A stretch of DNA of 64,000 bases, from the NCBI GenBank assembly GCA_027475525.1, contig JAMWFC010000113.1, forward strand, positions 2,716,001 through 2,780,000. Reading direction: 5' to 3'. A program made the position numbers and the translations under genes. This DNA comes from Macrolepiota albuminosa (taxonomy: Eukaryota; Basidiomycota; Agaricomycetes; Agaricales; Agaricaceae). Positions 55,406 through 64,000 of the stretch are shown here, piece after piece (within the stretch, counting starts at the first letter, position 1; every line of letters starts with the position of its first letter). Under the pieces are notes generated by a model. That model did no database searches, was not told the DNA's origin, and saw nothing but the letters and a program-made list of their open reading frames with translations.

Positions 55406-57895
55406 TTGGAGAGCGCGCTTGAACCAAGTACCACCGACTCACCCCACTTACCAGGCGCGCTACCAAGACAGACTTTGGATCAGGAGCTTGAGGCCACCCC
55501 AGATAGCTTAGCCGAAAGCTTTTTCCCTTTTTCCCGACCATTTGAGTACTTAGCAGGCGAAAACCATATGCCGCTTACGCCTCTAGAAGAGTTATCTAGG
55601 CTATTATCGCCAGAACCTAGCGACTCAGAGCTAACTGAGCCGGTACCTACGACATCGACGCTAAGTAACACGAGCACCACCACCTTTCCTACCTCGACAA
55701 ACACACCTATCGGTATGGATCAGCTGAACAATCAGCGCATGCCACCCCAAAACCACTTCTCGTCGCCAAAATGGGACGAAACGAAACCTCGCGAACTAAC
55801 GCAGTACTTCAAAGAGTTGGAGTATCTGCTACGCGATTGCCGGGTAACCGACGATACACAGATGAAGGAATACGCCGCCAGATACGTCTCATACGACACA
55901 GCCGAATCATGGACAGGGTTGAAGGAGTTCCAAGGACTTACTAGTGACGCACCACCCAGGCCTTTCACCTATGATGAATGAAAAAAGGCTATCATTCATC
56001 TATATCCTAGCGCCAAAGAAGCTACGCGTTATACGGTAATGGAAATCCAGAAGCTAGTCCAAGACACTTTCGCGGTTGGGATTTACACTCTAGGAGCGTT
56101 ATCGACTTATTATCGTGATTTCCAGCGGATAGCGAGATGGCTGGTCCAAAATGGGAAGTTATATGGAAACGAGGAGCGCCGTTTGTTTCAACAAGGATTC
56201 CCGATGTCATTATGGACTAAGATTGCGCGACGCTTAGAGATCATTATGCACGACCATCACCCCGAGGAACCTTACGACATAGAAAAGGTCTTTGAGGCAG
56301 GAAAATGGGTATTAAAAGGCACGGATACAGGTATACCACTACAGCGACCTGGTGCGGACCATGGAGGAATGGCACCCAAGATAGAGTCGCCAGCGCCTAG
56401 CGCCGCCAATGACCGTAATGGGTACGTCAAGAAGGAGGATTTGGAAACTGCCGTCAACAATGCAGTCGCTAATGTCATGAATAAACTGGAAACCTTGATC
56501 TCGACGAGTCTTTTGGCGCCTAGAAATAACGTACAGACGGGACTTTGCCATTTTTGTGGTGAGGCAGGACATACCATGACTAGGGGTAGGTGCGCTATCC
56601 TTGAACAGTATCTACAACAAGGGAAGGCGTGCCGGGGAATGGATGGAAAACTAGTCTTACCTTCGGGCGCTAGCATTCCCCTTTATCCCGAGCATAAGAC
56701 ATTCCAGGGACGCATTGACGAGTGGCACCGCCGGAACCCCGGGAACTTATCGACAGGCAACCTGAATAGCACGGCAACAACAGAAACCGAGGCAACTCCT
56801 CAACAAGCACTAATTCACGAAGTCCTTCAGCTAAACGCTATCAGCGACCGACCCACACTGTCCCACAAAGAGAGGATTGAGACGCTAGAGAAGGAACTGA
56901 AGTCGCTAAAGAATCAGGTCTTCGATGGGGTGGAGATCAAAAAGGGCAAGCAGCCTTTAAAGGATTATAGACCTTCGGGTGCGACGACAGGCCCCGCTCC
57001 AGCACCAGCCTCAACCTCTAGCGCTAACGACGAAGTACTAGAAGCTACCAAGGCGCCGGCCGTTCCGGAGCCACCGCTACATCCTTACGCTGGTCTCGGG
57101 GGCAACTACGCCCCGCCCCTTAATCGTAACTTCGGAGCGCCAGATAAACCTATGGGGGGATATCGACCCACAGCGCCTATATATGATCTGGAGAAGTCTA
57201 AGTTAGTTTTTGATCGCATCATGCAAAGTCAGGTTACGCTATCGGTAGGAGAGTTATGCAGCGTGGCGCCAGACGTCAGGAACCAGATGCGTACCGCGGT
57301 TACCCCTCGACGAAACGTAGCTAACAATGTAGCGACGGTGGACGAATGCGACGATGCGCTGCCTGGTTTCGCATATATAACCGAGACGGTAGCTCCGGAA
57401 ACCCAGGAAGAGGTTGCACCATCTAAAGAAGCCACATCCGTCGACCCGGTCGAAACATACCTAAAATCGCTAAAATCTAGCGACGATCCCGCCATCTTAA
57501 CTGTAGCCCAAGACTCTCACGCGATTTGCTCAATTATGCTGACAGTTGATGGGAAAAGCAAAATAGAATCGATCGTGGATAGCGGATCACAAATTATTTC
57601 AATGGCGGCCGACGTCGCTAACGAGCTGGGTATCATTTACAATCCAACGATCATTCTTAACATGCAGAGCGCTAACGGCACAATTGATCGATCCTTGGGG
57701 ATGGCTCGGAACGTGCCAATCCAACGATCATTCTTAACATGCAGAGCGCTAACGGCACAATTGATCGATCCTTGGGGATGGCTCGGAACGTGCCATGTGC
57801 TATAGGCGATCTTACGTTCTATCTGCAAATTCACATACTCAGATCGCCAGCCTACGATTTATTATTGGGAAGGCCCTTCGATGTGCTAGCATGAT
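55406..57895 (+). pseudogene. Gypsy gag and aspartic protease
   Basis: The gag part matches mushroom gypsy capsids: PRELTQYFKELEYLL, AARYVSYDTAESW, IHLYPSAKE, YYRDFQRIARWL and FQQGFPMSLWTKI. A zinc knuckle CHFCGEAGH with a distal Cys lies near 56,550. Protease active site VDSGSQIISM near 57,575, and the LLGRPFDVL motif near 57,860. Gag packages element RNA; the protease matures the polyprotein. Lesions: TGA at 55,979-55,981 (same frame continues at 56,039), the 77-bp duplication at 57,640-57,795, and a TGA near 57,892. The start at 55,406 is the first long-frame ATG after the LTR; a downstream ATG at 55,715 is also possible. Confidence 0.85.
57640..57795 (+). repeat. 77-bp-period tandem duplication in gypsy protease
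   Basis: Period 77, match length 79 (57,640-57,718 against 57,717-57,795); breaks the protease frame. Confidence 0.95.
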
Positions 57896-58040
57896 CAGTA
57901 GTCAAAACAACGTCCGAGGATGAAACAACGCTAACCATTAGCGACCCCAATTCGGGAGTCAGGAGAACGGTACCGACATTTCCTCGAGGGAGGTTCCAGA
58001 AGCCAGGACCGAGAAAGCGACCTTACATTAGCGACGAACC

Positions 58041-59888
58041 TTGCAAGTGTTTTCCGGCGCCATCGAGGAGATGAGTGATGAGGATCATGGAGATGAAGCG
58101 CTTATCTTGGACTATAATCATCGGACTGGGCAAGTAACCTTTATATCACATACCCCTTTAGCCCCTGAAATCTTGAACACTTCTACGTCGCTTACTAGCG
58201 AAGCTTTATCCTACTTATACCTCACTGCATCCGATATTACTGAAAATCTTTTGACAGACACTTATTTTGTTTCTACCCCTGATTCTAAAGCACCTTTGAT
58301 ATCCGGTTTCGCTAGAAACCAGTGTTCCATTTATAATATGTTTGCTAACAACAGTACCCCTAAGCGCAAAGGGGTTCAGGTTAAAAAGAAATACAAACCA
58401 GTAGCGCTTAAAACGAAACCGGTAGCGAGCGGCGTACCCAAAGAATTTCGCATCAAGAGAAAGATCATTGGAAACCCATTAGCGACCCTTCCCGAACTAA
58501 ATCCGAACCCACCACCCTTTGAGCCTACCGGACAATTTACGGAAGAACGACGGGCGCTATTCCTTAGCGCCCATGATACAGGCTTTCTATCGACGGCGGA
58601 ACTAGATGTATTGACCGACATTATGCGAAAACAAAACGAAGCATTTGCTTGGGAGGATTCCGAACGCGGTAAACTTAGAACTGACTTCTTTCCACCAGTG
58701 GTTATACCGACGATACCTCACGTGCCTTGGACCGAGCATAACCGACCTATACCACCGGGTATTGAAGCTGAAGTTTGCCAAATTATTCGTTCCAAAATAG
58801 CGGCAGGAGTTTACGAGCCTTCCAATTCGGCATACCGATCACGATGGTTTTGTGTACTGAAGAAAAATAGAAAGCTACGTATAGTTCACAGTTTGGAGCC
58901 GCTAAACAAAGTCACGATTCGTCATTCAGGGGTACCGCCCTTCCCCGATCACATTGCTGAATCATTCGTGGGAAGAATATGTGGCGCTACCCTGGATTTA
59001 TACGTGGGCTATGACAAGCGCTTGATTCACCCTTCCTCTTGCGACTTAACAACATTTCAAACACCATTCGGAGTGCTACGACTGGTTACACTTCCCATGG
59101 GATGGACTAATTTGGTACCCATATTCCACGACAACATTACGTTTATTCTACAACCTGAAATACCCCACCATGTGCTTAGCTTTATCGACGATGTAGGCGT
59201 TAAAGGCCCAAAAGATTGGCGCCTTGTAGATGGTAAGCCCGAAGTGCACCCAGAAAATCCTAATATCCGCATGGCGCTATGGGACTTCTTCCAATTGGTT
59301 AACCGGGTGCTCCAGCGCATGAAATATTGTGGCGGAACGTTCTCGGGACACAAGTTGGTTCTTTGCACGCCCCAATTCAAAATTTTAGGGCACGTTTGCA
59401 CGTCAGAAGGCAGGATCCCAGAGGAGAGCCGATTAGCGCTTCTAGAGAAGTGGGGAGTCTGCCATAACCTCTCGGAAGTTCACGCATTTCTAGGCATGGT
59501 AGGCGTGCTGCGCATGTTCATACACCATTTTTCACATCAAGCACATGCGCTAAATCGCTTAACTCGTTCAGGGGTCCCCTTCGAATTCGGACCCGACCAA
59601 ATTAACGCCCAAAAAGATTTAGTGAAGGCGCTGCAGGAAGCAAAGCCATTGGTACCCATTGACTACACTATGTCCAATCCCGTTATACTTGCCGTTGACA
59701 CCTCTTACATCGCGGTCGGCTTCTTTTTATGTCAATGTGATAGCGCGAATCAAAAAATCAGACGCTACAATCGCTTCGGATCAATTACCCTTAACGACAG
59801 AGAGTCACGCTATAGTCAGCCCAAACTGGAATTATACGGATTGTTTCAAGTGTTTCAGGCGCTATGCATGTATCTTATTGGGGTTTGA
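58041..59888 (+). CDS. Gypsy reverse transcriptase and RNase H
   Basis: 615 codons. RT motifs: the fingers region AGVYEPSNSAYRSRWFCVLKK, TLDLYVGYDKR (first Asp), FQTPFGVLRLVTLPMGWTN, and the catalytic box FIDD where YxDD is usual. This is followed by KFKILGH-like and FLGMVGVLRMFI thumb sequences. RNase H: ILAVDTSYIAVGFFL and FGSITLNDRESRYSQPKLELYG. It copies the genomic RNA into DNA. The preceding protease frame and this one differ by one position around 58,040, so either an indel or a programmed shift separates them. The frame ends at a TGA where family members have Arg, right at the 77-bp duplication (59,888). Confidence 0.9.
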   Translation: MQVFSGAIEEMSDEDHGDEALILDYNHRTGQVTFISHTPLAPEILNTSTSLTSEALSYLYLTASDITENLLTDTYFVSTPDSKAPLISGFARNQCSIYNMFANNSTPKRKGVQVKKKYKPVALKTKPVASGVPKEFRIKRKIIGNPLATLPELNPNPPPFEPTGQFTEERRALFLSAHDTGFLSTAELDVLTDIMRKQNEAFAWEDSERGKLRTDFFPPVVIPTIPHVPWTEHNRPIPPGIEAEVCQIIRSKIAAGVYEPSNSAYRSRWFCVLKKNRKLRIVHSLEPLNKVTIRHSGVPPFPDHIAESFVGRICGATLDLYVGYDKRLIHPSSCDLTTFQTPFGVLRLVTLPMGWTNLVPIFHDNITFILQPEIPHHVLSFIDDVGVKGPKDWRLVDGKPEVHPENPNIRMALWDFFQLVNRVLQRMKYCGGTFSGHKLVLCTPQFKILGHVCTSEGRIPEESRLALLEKWGVCHNLSEVHAFLGMVGVLRMFIHHFSHQAHALNRLTRSGVPFEFGPDQINAQKDLVKALQEAKPLVPIDYTMSNPVILAVDTSYIAVGFFLCQCDSANQKIRRYNRFGSITLNDRESRYSQPKLELYGLFQVFQALCMYLIGV

Positions 59889-60041
59889 AACCTGATTGTC
59901 GAAGTTGACGCACGCTACATCAAAGAAATGCTCCAGAATCCAGACATTCAACCTTCAGCTAGCAAAACCTGATTGTCGAAGTTGACGCACGCTACATCAA
60001 AGAAATGCTCCAGAATCCAGACATTCAACCTTCAGCTAGCA
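59888..60041 (+). repeat. 77-bp tandem duplication after gypsy RNase H
   Basis: 59,888-59,964 and 59,965-60,041 are identical. Confidence 0.95.
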
Positions 60042-60246
60042 TGAATCGCTGGGTAGTAGCGATACTAATGTTCCACTTCGAGCTCGTGCACATCAAGAGT
60101 GCGTTTCACGGACCTGATGGACTATCTAGGCGACCTAGGCAGCCGGAGGACGAAGCGCTAGACGAAAGCTCAAGAGTGCGTTTCACGGACCTGATGGACT
60201 ATCTAGGCGACCTAGGCAGCCGGAGGACGAAGCGCTAGACGAAAGC
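59889..60246 (+). pseudogene. Gypsy RNase H-integrase connection, broken by two 77-bp duplications
   Basis: The end of the RNase H fold (VEVDARYIKEML, NRWVVAILMFHFELVH, GPDGLSRRP) is present but spread over frames, because two 77-bp duplications (59,888-60,041 and 60,093-60,246) lie within 360 bp. Confidence 0.8.
60093..60246 (+). repeat. 77-bp tandem duplication in gypsy connection region
   Basis: 60,093-60,169 and 60,170-60,246 are identical. Confidence 0.95.
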
Positions 60247-61981
60247 AATAATGACGTATTTGACGACTGGATTGACCGGTTGCACGGTTTCATACATATT
60301 ATTCAATTGCCTATTTCGGCCCTTCGTGAAGACCAACCTGTCTCGACCTGGCTGCACCCTATCATCCCGTATCAGCCTAAGCCGTATCAGGCTCCATCGA
60401 CTTTTTACACGGCCAGTATCTATAACGTCGCTAAGCCATATAATGATCTAAAGATAGTCGAGGAACCAAGACCCTTACGGGAAGACAGTCGCAACCTTCC
60501 ATATCCGGCGGTACCTCGTAGCGCCAAGGCTAAGTTAGAAGACCAACAAGTTGATCAGGTTAGGAAATGGTTACAGGATTTGCGCAGACCATCAGACCTT
60601 ACAGATACGGAATACGCCACCTTCATTCGATATGCAATGACTTTCTTTATGGTTGAAAACCGGCTTTGGCGACAAAACAGGTCTGGCGCTCACAAATTAG
60701 TAATCAAACCAGAGGGCCATGTTAGGATTTTACGCGCTATGCATGATGACCTGGGACATTGAGGACTCTACGCGACACGGGTGAATTTATTGGAACGTTT
60801 TTGGTGGCCTCAAGTTAGCGCCGATATCGCATGGTATATTCGCACTTGTCATCTCTGCCAAATCCAACAGACGTGCCAAGTCCTTATTCCCCCAACCGTA
60901 GCGACTCCAGCACCCTTATTTGGAAAGATATACATTGACACTATGCACATGCCCAAGTCGGGACGCTACAAGTACATTATCCAGGGAAGGTGTTCTTTGG
61001 TACATTGGCCAGAGTTCCGTATGCTCCAGCGGGAAAATACCGACGCTATAGCTAAGTGGCTCTTCGAAGATGTTATTTGCAGATGGGGAGCCCTTCACGA
61101 GATTGTTACAGACAACGGAGCGCCAATAGTTAAGGCGCTTACCTACCTCGCTAAGAGATACAACATACAGCATATTCGAATCTCAGGATACAATAAACGC
61201 GCTAACGGTATAGTGGAAAGGCCGCATTTTGACGTACGACAGGCGCTATTTAAGGCGGTAGACAGCAACGAAAGTCACTGGAGTGAAGCGACTTATTTGG
61301 TCTTTTGGTCCAAACAAGTTACCGTACGGAAGAGGATGGGCTGCTCTCCCTACTACGTGGCGACTGGCACCCATCCCCTGCTTCCAGCAGACGTTGTGGA
61401 GGCAACATACCTACAACCCCCACCTAACTCAATCCTGTCCTCTACCGACCTTATCGCTAGGCGCGCCATTGACTTACAACGATGCATGGAGGATCTAGAG
61501 CGCCTACACGAGGTGGTATTTCAGGCTAGACGACAGGCCGCATTACGATTTGAAAGCGAGCATAGCGCTACTATCCAAGACTACAACTTTACAGCTGGCG
61601 CCTTAGTGCTAATGCGCAACTCAAAAATCGAAGTAACCCATAACAAAAAGATGCGACCTCGATACCTAGGGCCCCTCATAGTCGTTTCCCGCAATAGGGG
61701 AGGAGCCTACGTACTCTGCGAGCTGGACGGCTCGGTTTTGCATCGACCGGTAGCGGCGTTTTGACTCATTCCCTACTTAGCACGTGAACACATTCCACTA
61801 CCTTTGCCGGCGTTTTGCATCGACCGGTAGCGGCGTTTTGACTCATTCCCTACTTAGCACGTGAACACATTCCACTACCTTTGCCGGCGCTAGACATTGA
61901 CATGGCCAAACTGCGAGAGCTGGAAGAGCCTGAGTTGGTGGACGATGACGAGATCACTCCGGATGACGAAGAGAAACAATA
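60247..61981 (+). pseudogene. Gypsy integrase and C-terminal tail
   Basis: The HHCC zinc-binding domain straddles a TGA at 60,760-60,762 (HDDLGH before it; CHLCQIQQ near 60,850). The catalytic core shows YIDTMHMP (first Asp), VTDNGAPIV (second Asp, about 61,107) and GIVERPHFD (Glu, about 61,213). After the core, MRPRYLGPLIVVSRNRGG matches the GPF/Y-like module. A TGA at 61,762 is followed by a further in-frame tail (LRELEEPELVDDDE) ending at 61,981. The 77-bp duplication at 61,735-61,889 falls in the tail. Integrase inserts the DNA copy; here the visible stops would block full-length translation. Confidence 0.85.
61735..61889 (+). repeat. 77-bp-period tandem duplication at the integrase end
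   Basis: Period 77, match length 78 (61,735-61,812 against 61,812-61,889). Confidence 0.95.
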
Positions 61982-62121
61982 AAAGACCATAGGAAATGAG
62001 GCGCCAGCAGTTAGCGCCCCCTGCTACGGACTTAAAGCATGCGCCAGTAACTATGAAAGGGGTGCATAAATTTGCGATACTAATACATGCGGCACTACCA
62101 AACTATTCTGGACTACAAAGT
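61982..62121. other. Gypsy spacer between pol and the antisense gene
   Basis: Starts just after the pol stop. Contains a run of TAGCGC motifs. No polypurine tract was found. Confidence 0.5.
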
Positions 62122-63027
62122 TTAAGACAACGACGAAGACCGCCGACGAGGGCCCTTGACTCGCTCCTTGTGTCGCCTATAGGTGGGAGGAGCACCGGAA
62201 GGGGGACGTATGGCAGCATTAGGCGGCGCGGGAGGAGCGACTAAAGGAGGAGGCACGGGAGTGCGAGGAGGAGGCACAGGAAGAGCGATTGTAGGCAGAG
62301 CGCGGGAAGGTCCTGGGGGAGCGGCGGAACGAGTAGGAGATGAGTACCACCCGACCTCGTCCAAGCGACGCTCTAAAGCTGTAAAAGGAACGACCACGCG
62401 GTCGAGCACGGCTCTACTAGCGCTAAAGTTAACAAGAACCGGAAGGGGGAGCCAGGAAAGGCTCTAGAAAAAGGCAGGGAGTTAGCTAACCGAAGCCAGG
62501 CGAAAAAGGGGTATAGGCACTAACCAAACCCCCGGTCTCGCGGAGAAGACTATGAAGACTCAAAGCGGTACCAGTAATGGTCTGCTCCTACGACATGCAT
62601 AAGTATTACCTAAAGCGGGCGGTAATAAAGGGTTTACGGTGACTAGAGCCGGGTCTGTATCTATCTCCCATTCGGTGGAGGCCGCTAGCAGGATCCGGTA
62701 TCGGCGCACAAGAGTCAAGATGTTACTGTTCTCTTGTGGAAAGCCGCCGTCAGGCATTAACGCGAGAAAACGCTCGAGGCAATCTAGGATGAGAGGCCGG
62801 TGAACAAGTATGGGGTCATCAAGAAGGAGGGAAGGTTCTGGCATGATATGATACTAACCAGGTTAACAGCACCAAAACCCATAAAATACCTCAAGCTGCT
62901 TGCAGGGTCGTGGATACTTGGGAACTCTTATGTGCGCAGAACAATCATGAGGGGGGGGAGACAGCGATGCATTTCATATAACTACGACAAAAGAAATCAA
63001 CTAGCCAAAATCTGTCAGCCCGGTGGC

Positions 63028-63184
63028 GCCACGGAAAAGAAGGAGCTGACTTACATAAACAACATGGGAGACGGACGAGCATCAAGGCCCGGGCAGAAGG
63101 AGAGGCCACGGAAAAGAAGGAGCTGACTTACATAAACAACATGGGAGACGGACGAGCATCAAGGCCCGGGCAGAAGGAGAGGCC
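63028..63184 (+). repeat. 77-bp-period tandem duplication in the antisense gene (first)
   Basis: Period 77, match length 80. Confidence 0.95.
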
Positions 63185-63454
63185 TGGGAGGCCTCCAGCC
63201 TTCAGCAGGACCACAAAAAAGCCAGCCACCGGTAGACGAGCGAGGCGCCTAGCGAAGCGACGCGTTAGAAGGAAGAAAAGAGGTAATAAAATGACAAACC
63301 AGGTAGTGACTCTCCTCCAGCAGCAGCTCAAGACGTTCTTTCGTTTCCTTGGTCGCGATTTGCTTGATTTGGAAACTATCAGAAGAGAAGGAGGGCGAAA
63401 AAGGCAATAGCGCACCTGAAAAATCCGACTCCAGTTTTTCTCCATACCGAAACG

Positions 63455-63608
63455 GGTCAACGGCAGGTCATCGTGCCAAATCTCACAGGCCACACAAAGT
63501 AGCTGGCAGCGACGACCTAATTCAACGACTCGGTCAACGGCAGGTCATCGTGCCAAATCACACAGGCCACACGAAGTAGCTGGCAGCGACGACCTAATTC
63601 AACGACTC
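63455..63608 (+). repeat. 77-bp-period tandem duplication in the antisense gene (second, imperfect)
   Basis: Period 77, but with two mismatches (T/A and A/G) between units. It is the only imperfect member of the set. Confidence 0.9.
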
Positions 63609-63747
63609 CGTCGGTCAGTCCGGGCACGCCGACCGTTGGGTAGTGGTGGAAGAACGAGGTAGCGCGTTCCAGGAAAGTGGGGGGATCAATTACGATATGA
63701 GCACGATCACAACGGGGAGTCCACACGATGCCGGTTGGGCTTTCCAT

Positions 63748-64000
63748 CGCGAAGACTGATGAGATGCTGTCGAGGCATGGGCAATTTATAGGACTCGGAC
63801 GGTGTTTCAACTAGCGACAGCGTGGGAGGCACTTCTCAAGGGGCTTGGACCCTGACGCAGACACGAACCAATAGGATGCGCTGGAATCCATTTTAGGTTG
63901 CACAAAGAGGGAATTAACTTTCGAGATCTAGCGCTTATAGCCACCATCACCGAATAACCACAAGCAATCAGTGGCACTCTATTTCTTATACATTAAAACT
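63748..64000. other. Right edge of the window, upstream of the antisense gene
   Basis: Contains a minus-strand TATA-like TATAAATTG at about 63,795, a possible promoter for the antisense gene. No LTR start is visible. Confidence 0.4.

Larger units (their letters stand above)
62122..63747 (-). pseudogene. Antisense gene in the gypsy 3' region (unknown function)
   Basis: A minus-strand gene start at ATG 63,747 (MESPTGIVWTPRCDRAHIVI) encodes a compact domain with HHYPTVGVPGLTDGVVELGR and VACVIWHDDLPLT. After the 77-bp duplication at 63,455-63,608 a coiled segment is readable (KETKERLELLLEESHYL, about 63,330). Likely introns and a second duplication (63,028-63,184) obscure the middle. Further exon-like frames are 62,844-62,560 (LDCLERFLALMPDGGF) and 62,409-62,122, a Pro-rich region ending in a basic tail (RRHKERVKGPRRRSSS). 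The composition shares the gypsy TAGCGC-rich style. I do not recognise the protein. Confidence 0.5.
54256..64000 (+). mobile_element. Ty3/gypsy retrotransposon, 3' LTR beyond the window
   Basis: 5' LTR, then gag, protease, RT, RNase H and integrase in gypsy order. At least 9.7 kb long. A second LTR is not seen by base 64,000, so 62-64 kb, including an antisense gene, is probably internal to the element. CpG-rich with few stops, most of them TGA. Five 77-bp duplications in gag-pol and its 3' end, and two more in the antisense gene, break the frames. Confidence 0.85.

Noticed and set aside
55979..61764. TGA read as an amino acid (recoding) in gypsy pol
   Set aside because: CpG deamination of CGA explains most cases, and one TGA-for-CGA change is directly seen between the two KDZ copies. 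No recoding element is visible.
62183..62467. Gly-rich plus-strand frame
   Set aside because: Antisense of the Pro-rich exon of the minus-strand gene; low complexity.

Overview
This window is a transposon graveyard from a filamentous fungus, most likely an Agaricomycete (mushroom-forming basidiomycete). The evidence is a KDZ (Kyakuja-Dileera-Zisupton) transposase with a CxC2-type cysteine cluster, an Agaricomycete-style Ty3/gypsy polyprotein, an APE-endonuclease LINE, and relics of a DIRS-like retroelement of a type I associate with mushroom genomes. No convincing host gene, rRNA, functional tRNA or prokaryotic feature was found. Family names rest on motif recognition; no database search was run.

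Layout. Bases 1-16,196 are AT-rich and almost free of CpG. They hold decayed repeats: a gypsy LTR relic (1-925), small inverted LTR-like repeats, direct duplications, and a DIRS-like relic (about 9.9-15.1 kb) that carries two solo LTRs. From 16,197 to beyond the right end lies one old KDZ DNA transposon (the outer element). It has long terminal inverted repeats (16.2-18.9 kb and 51.3-54.25 kb), a transposase gene on the minus strand, a divergently transcribed accessory gene X' (46.87-49.15 kb) and a convergent gene Z (51.2-49.35 kb). About 16.4 kb of original element has been expanded by nested insertions.

Nested insertions. (1) A second KDZ transposon (inner element, 32,472-44,871) sits inside the outer transposase gene, in inverted orientation, flanked by TGGTTGG on both sides. 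Its own transposase lacks the catalytic core. (2) An LTR retrotransposon family, here LTR-A, interrupts the 3' half of the outer transposase, with the duplication GATAG at 20,639 and 29,533. Between the LTR ends lies a nearly intact LINE (20,698-28,909), whose ORF1 is split by a further solo LTR (LTR-C, duplication GTGCA). (3) A solo LTR-A with duplication GGGAC lies in the outer transposase 5' half. (4) A solo gypsy LTR lies in the inner left TIR. (5) A gypsy element (LTR-G, 54,256 onward) is inserted in the outer right TIR. It includes gag, protease, RT, RNase H, integrase and an antisense gene, and its 3' LTR is beyond the window.

The terminal repeats of the KDZ elements are unusual. They contain tRNA-like Pol III A/B-box modules in opposite orientations, fold-back palindromes and degenerate minisatellites. 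CpG decay increases with nesting depth, so the locus is stratified by age; many internal stops are TGA, as expected from CGA to TGA change.

Ten tandem duplications with a period of exactly 77 bp occur in unrelated elements and break their reading frames. This looks like contig ends overlapping by k=77 that were never merged, an assembly artefact, so several of these elements are probably less broken than they appear.
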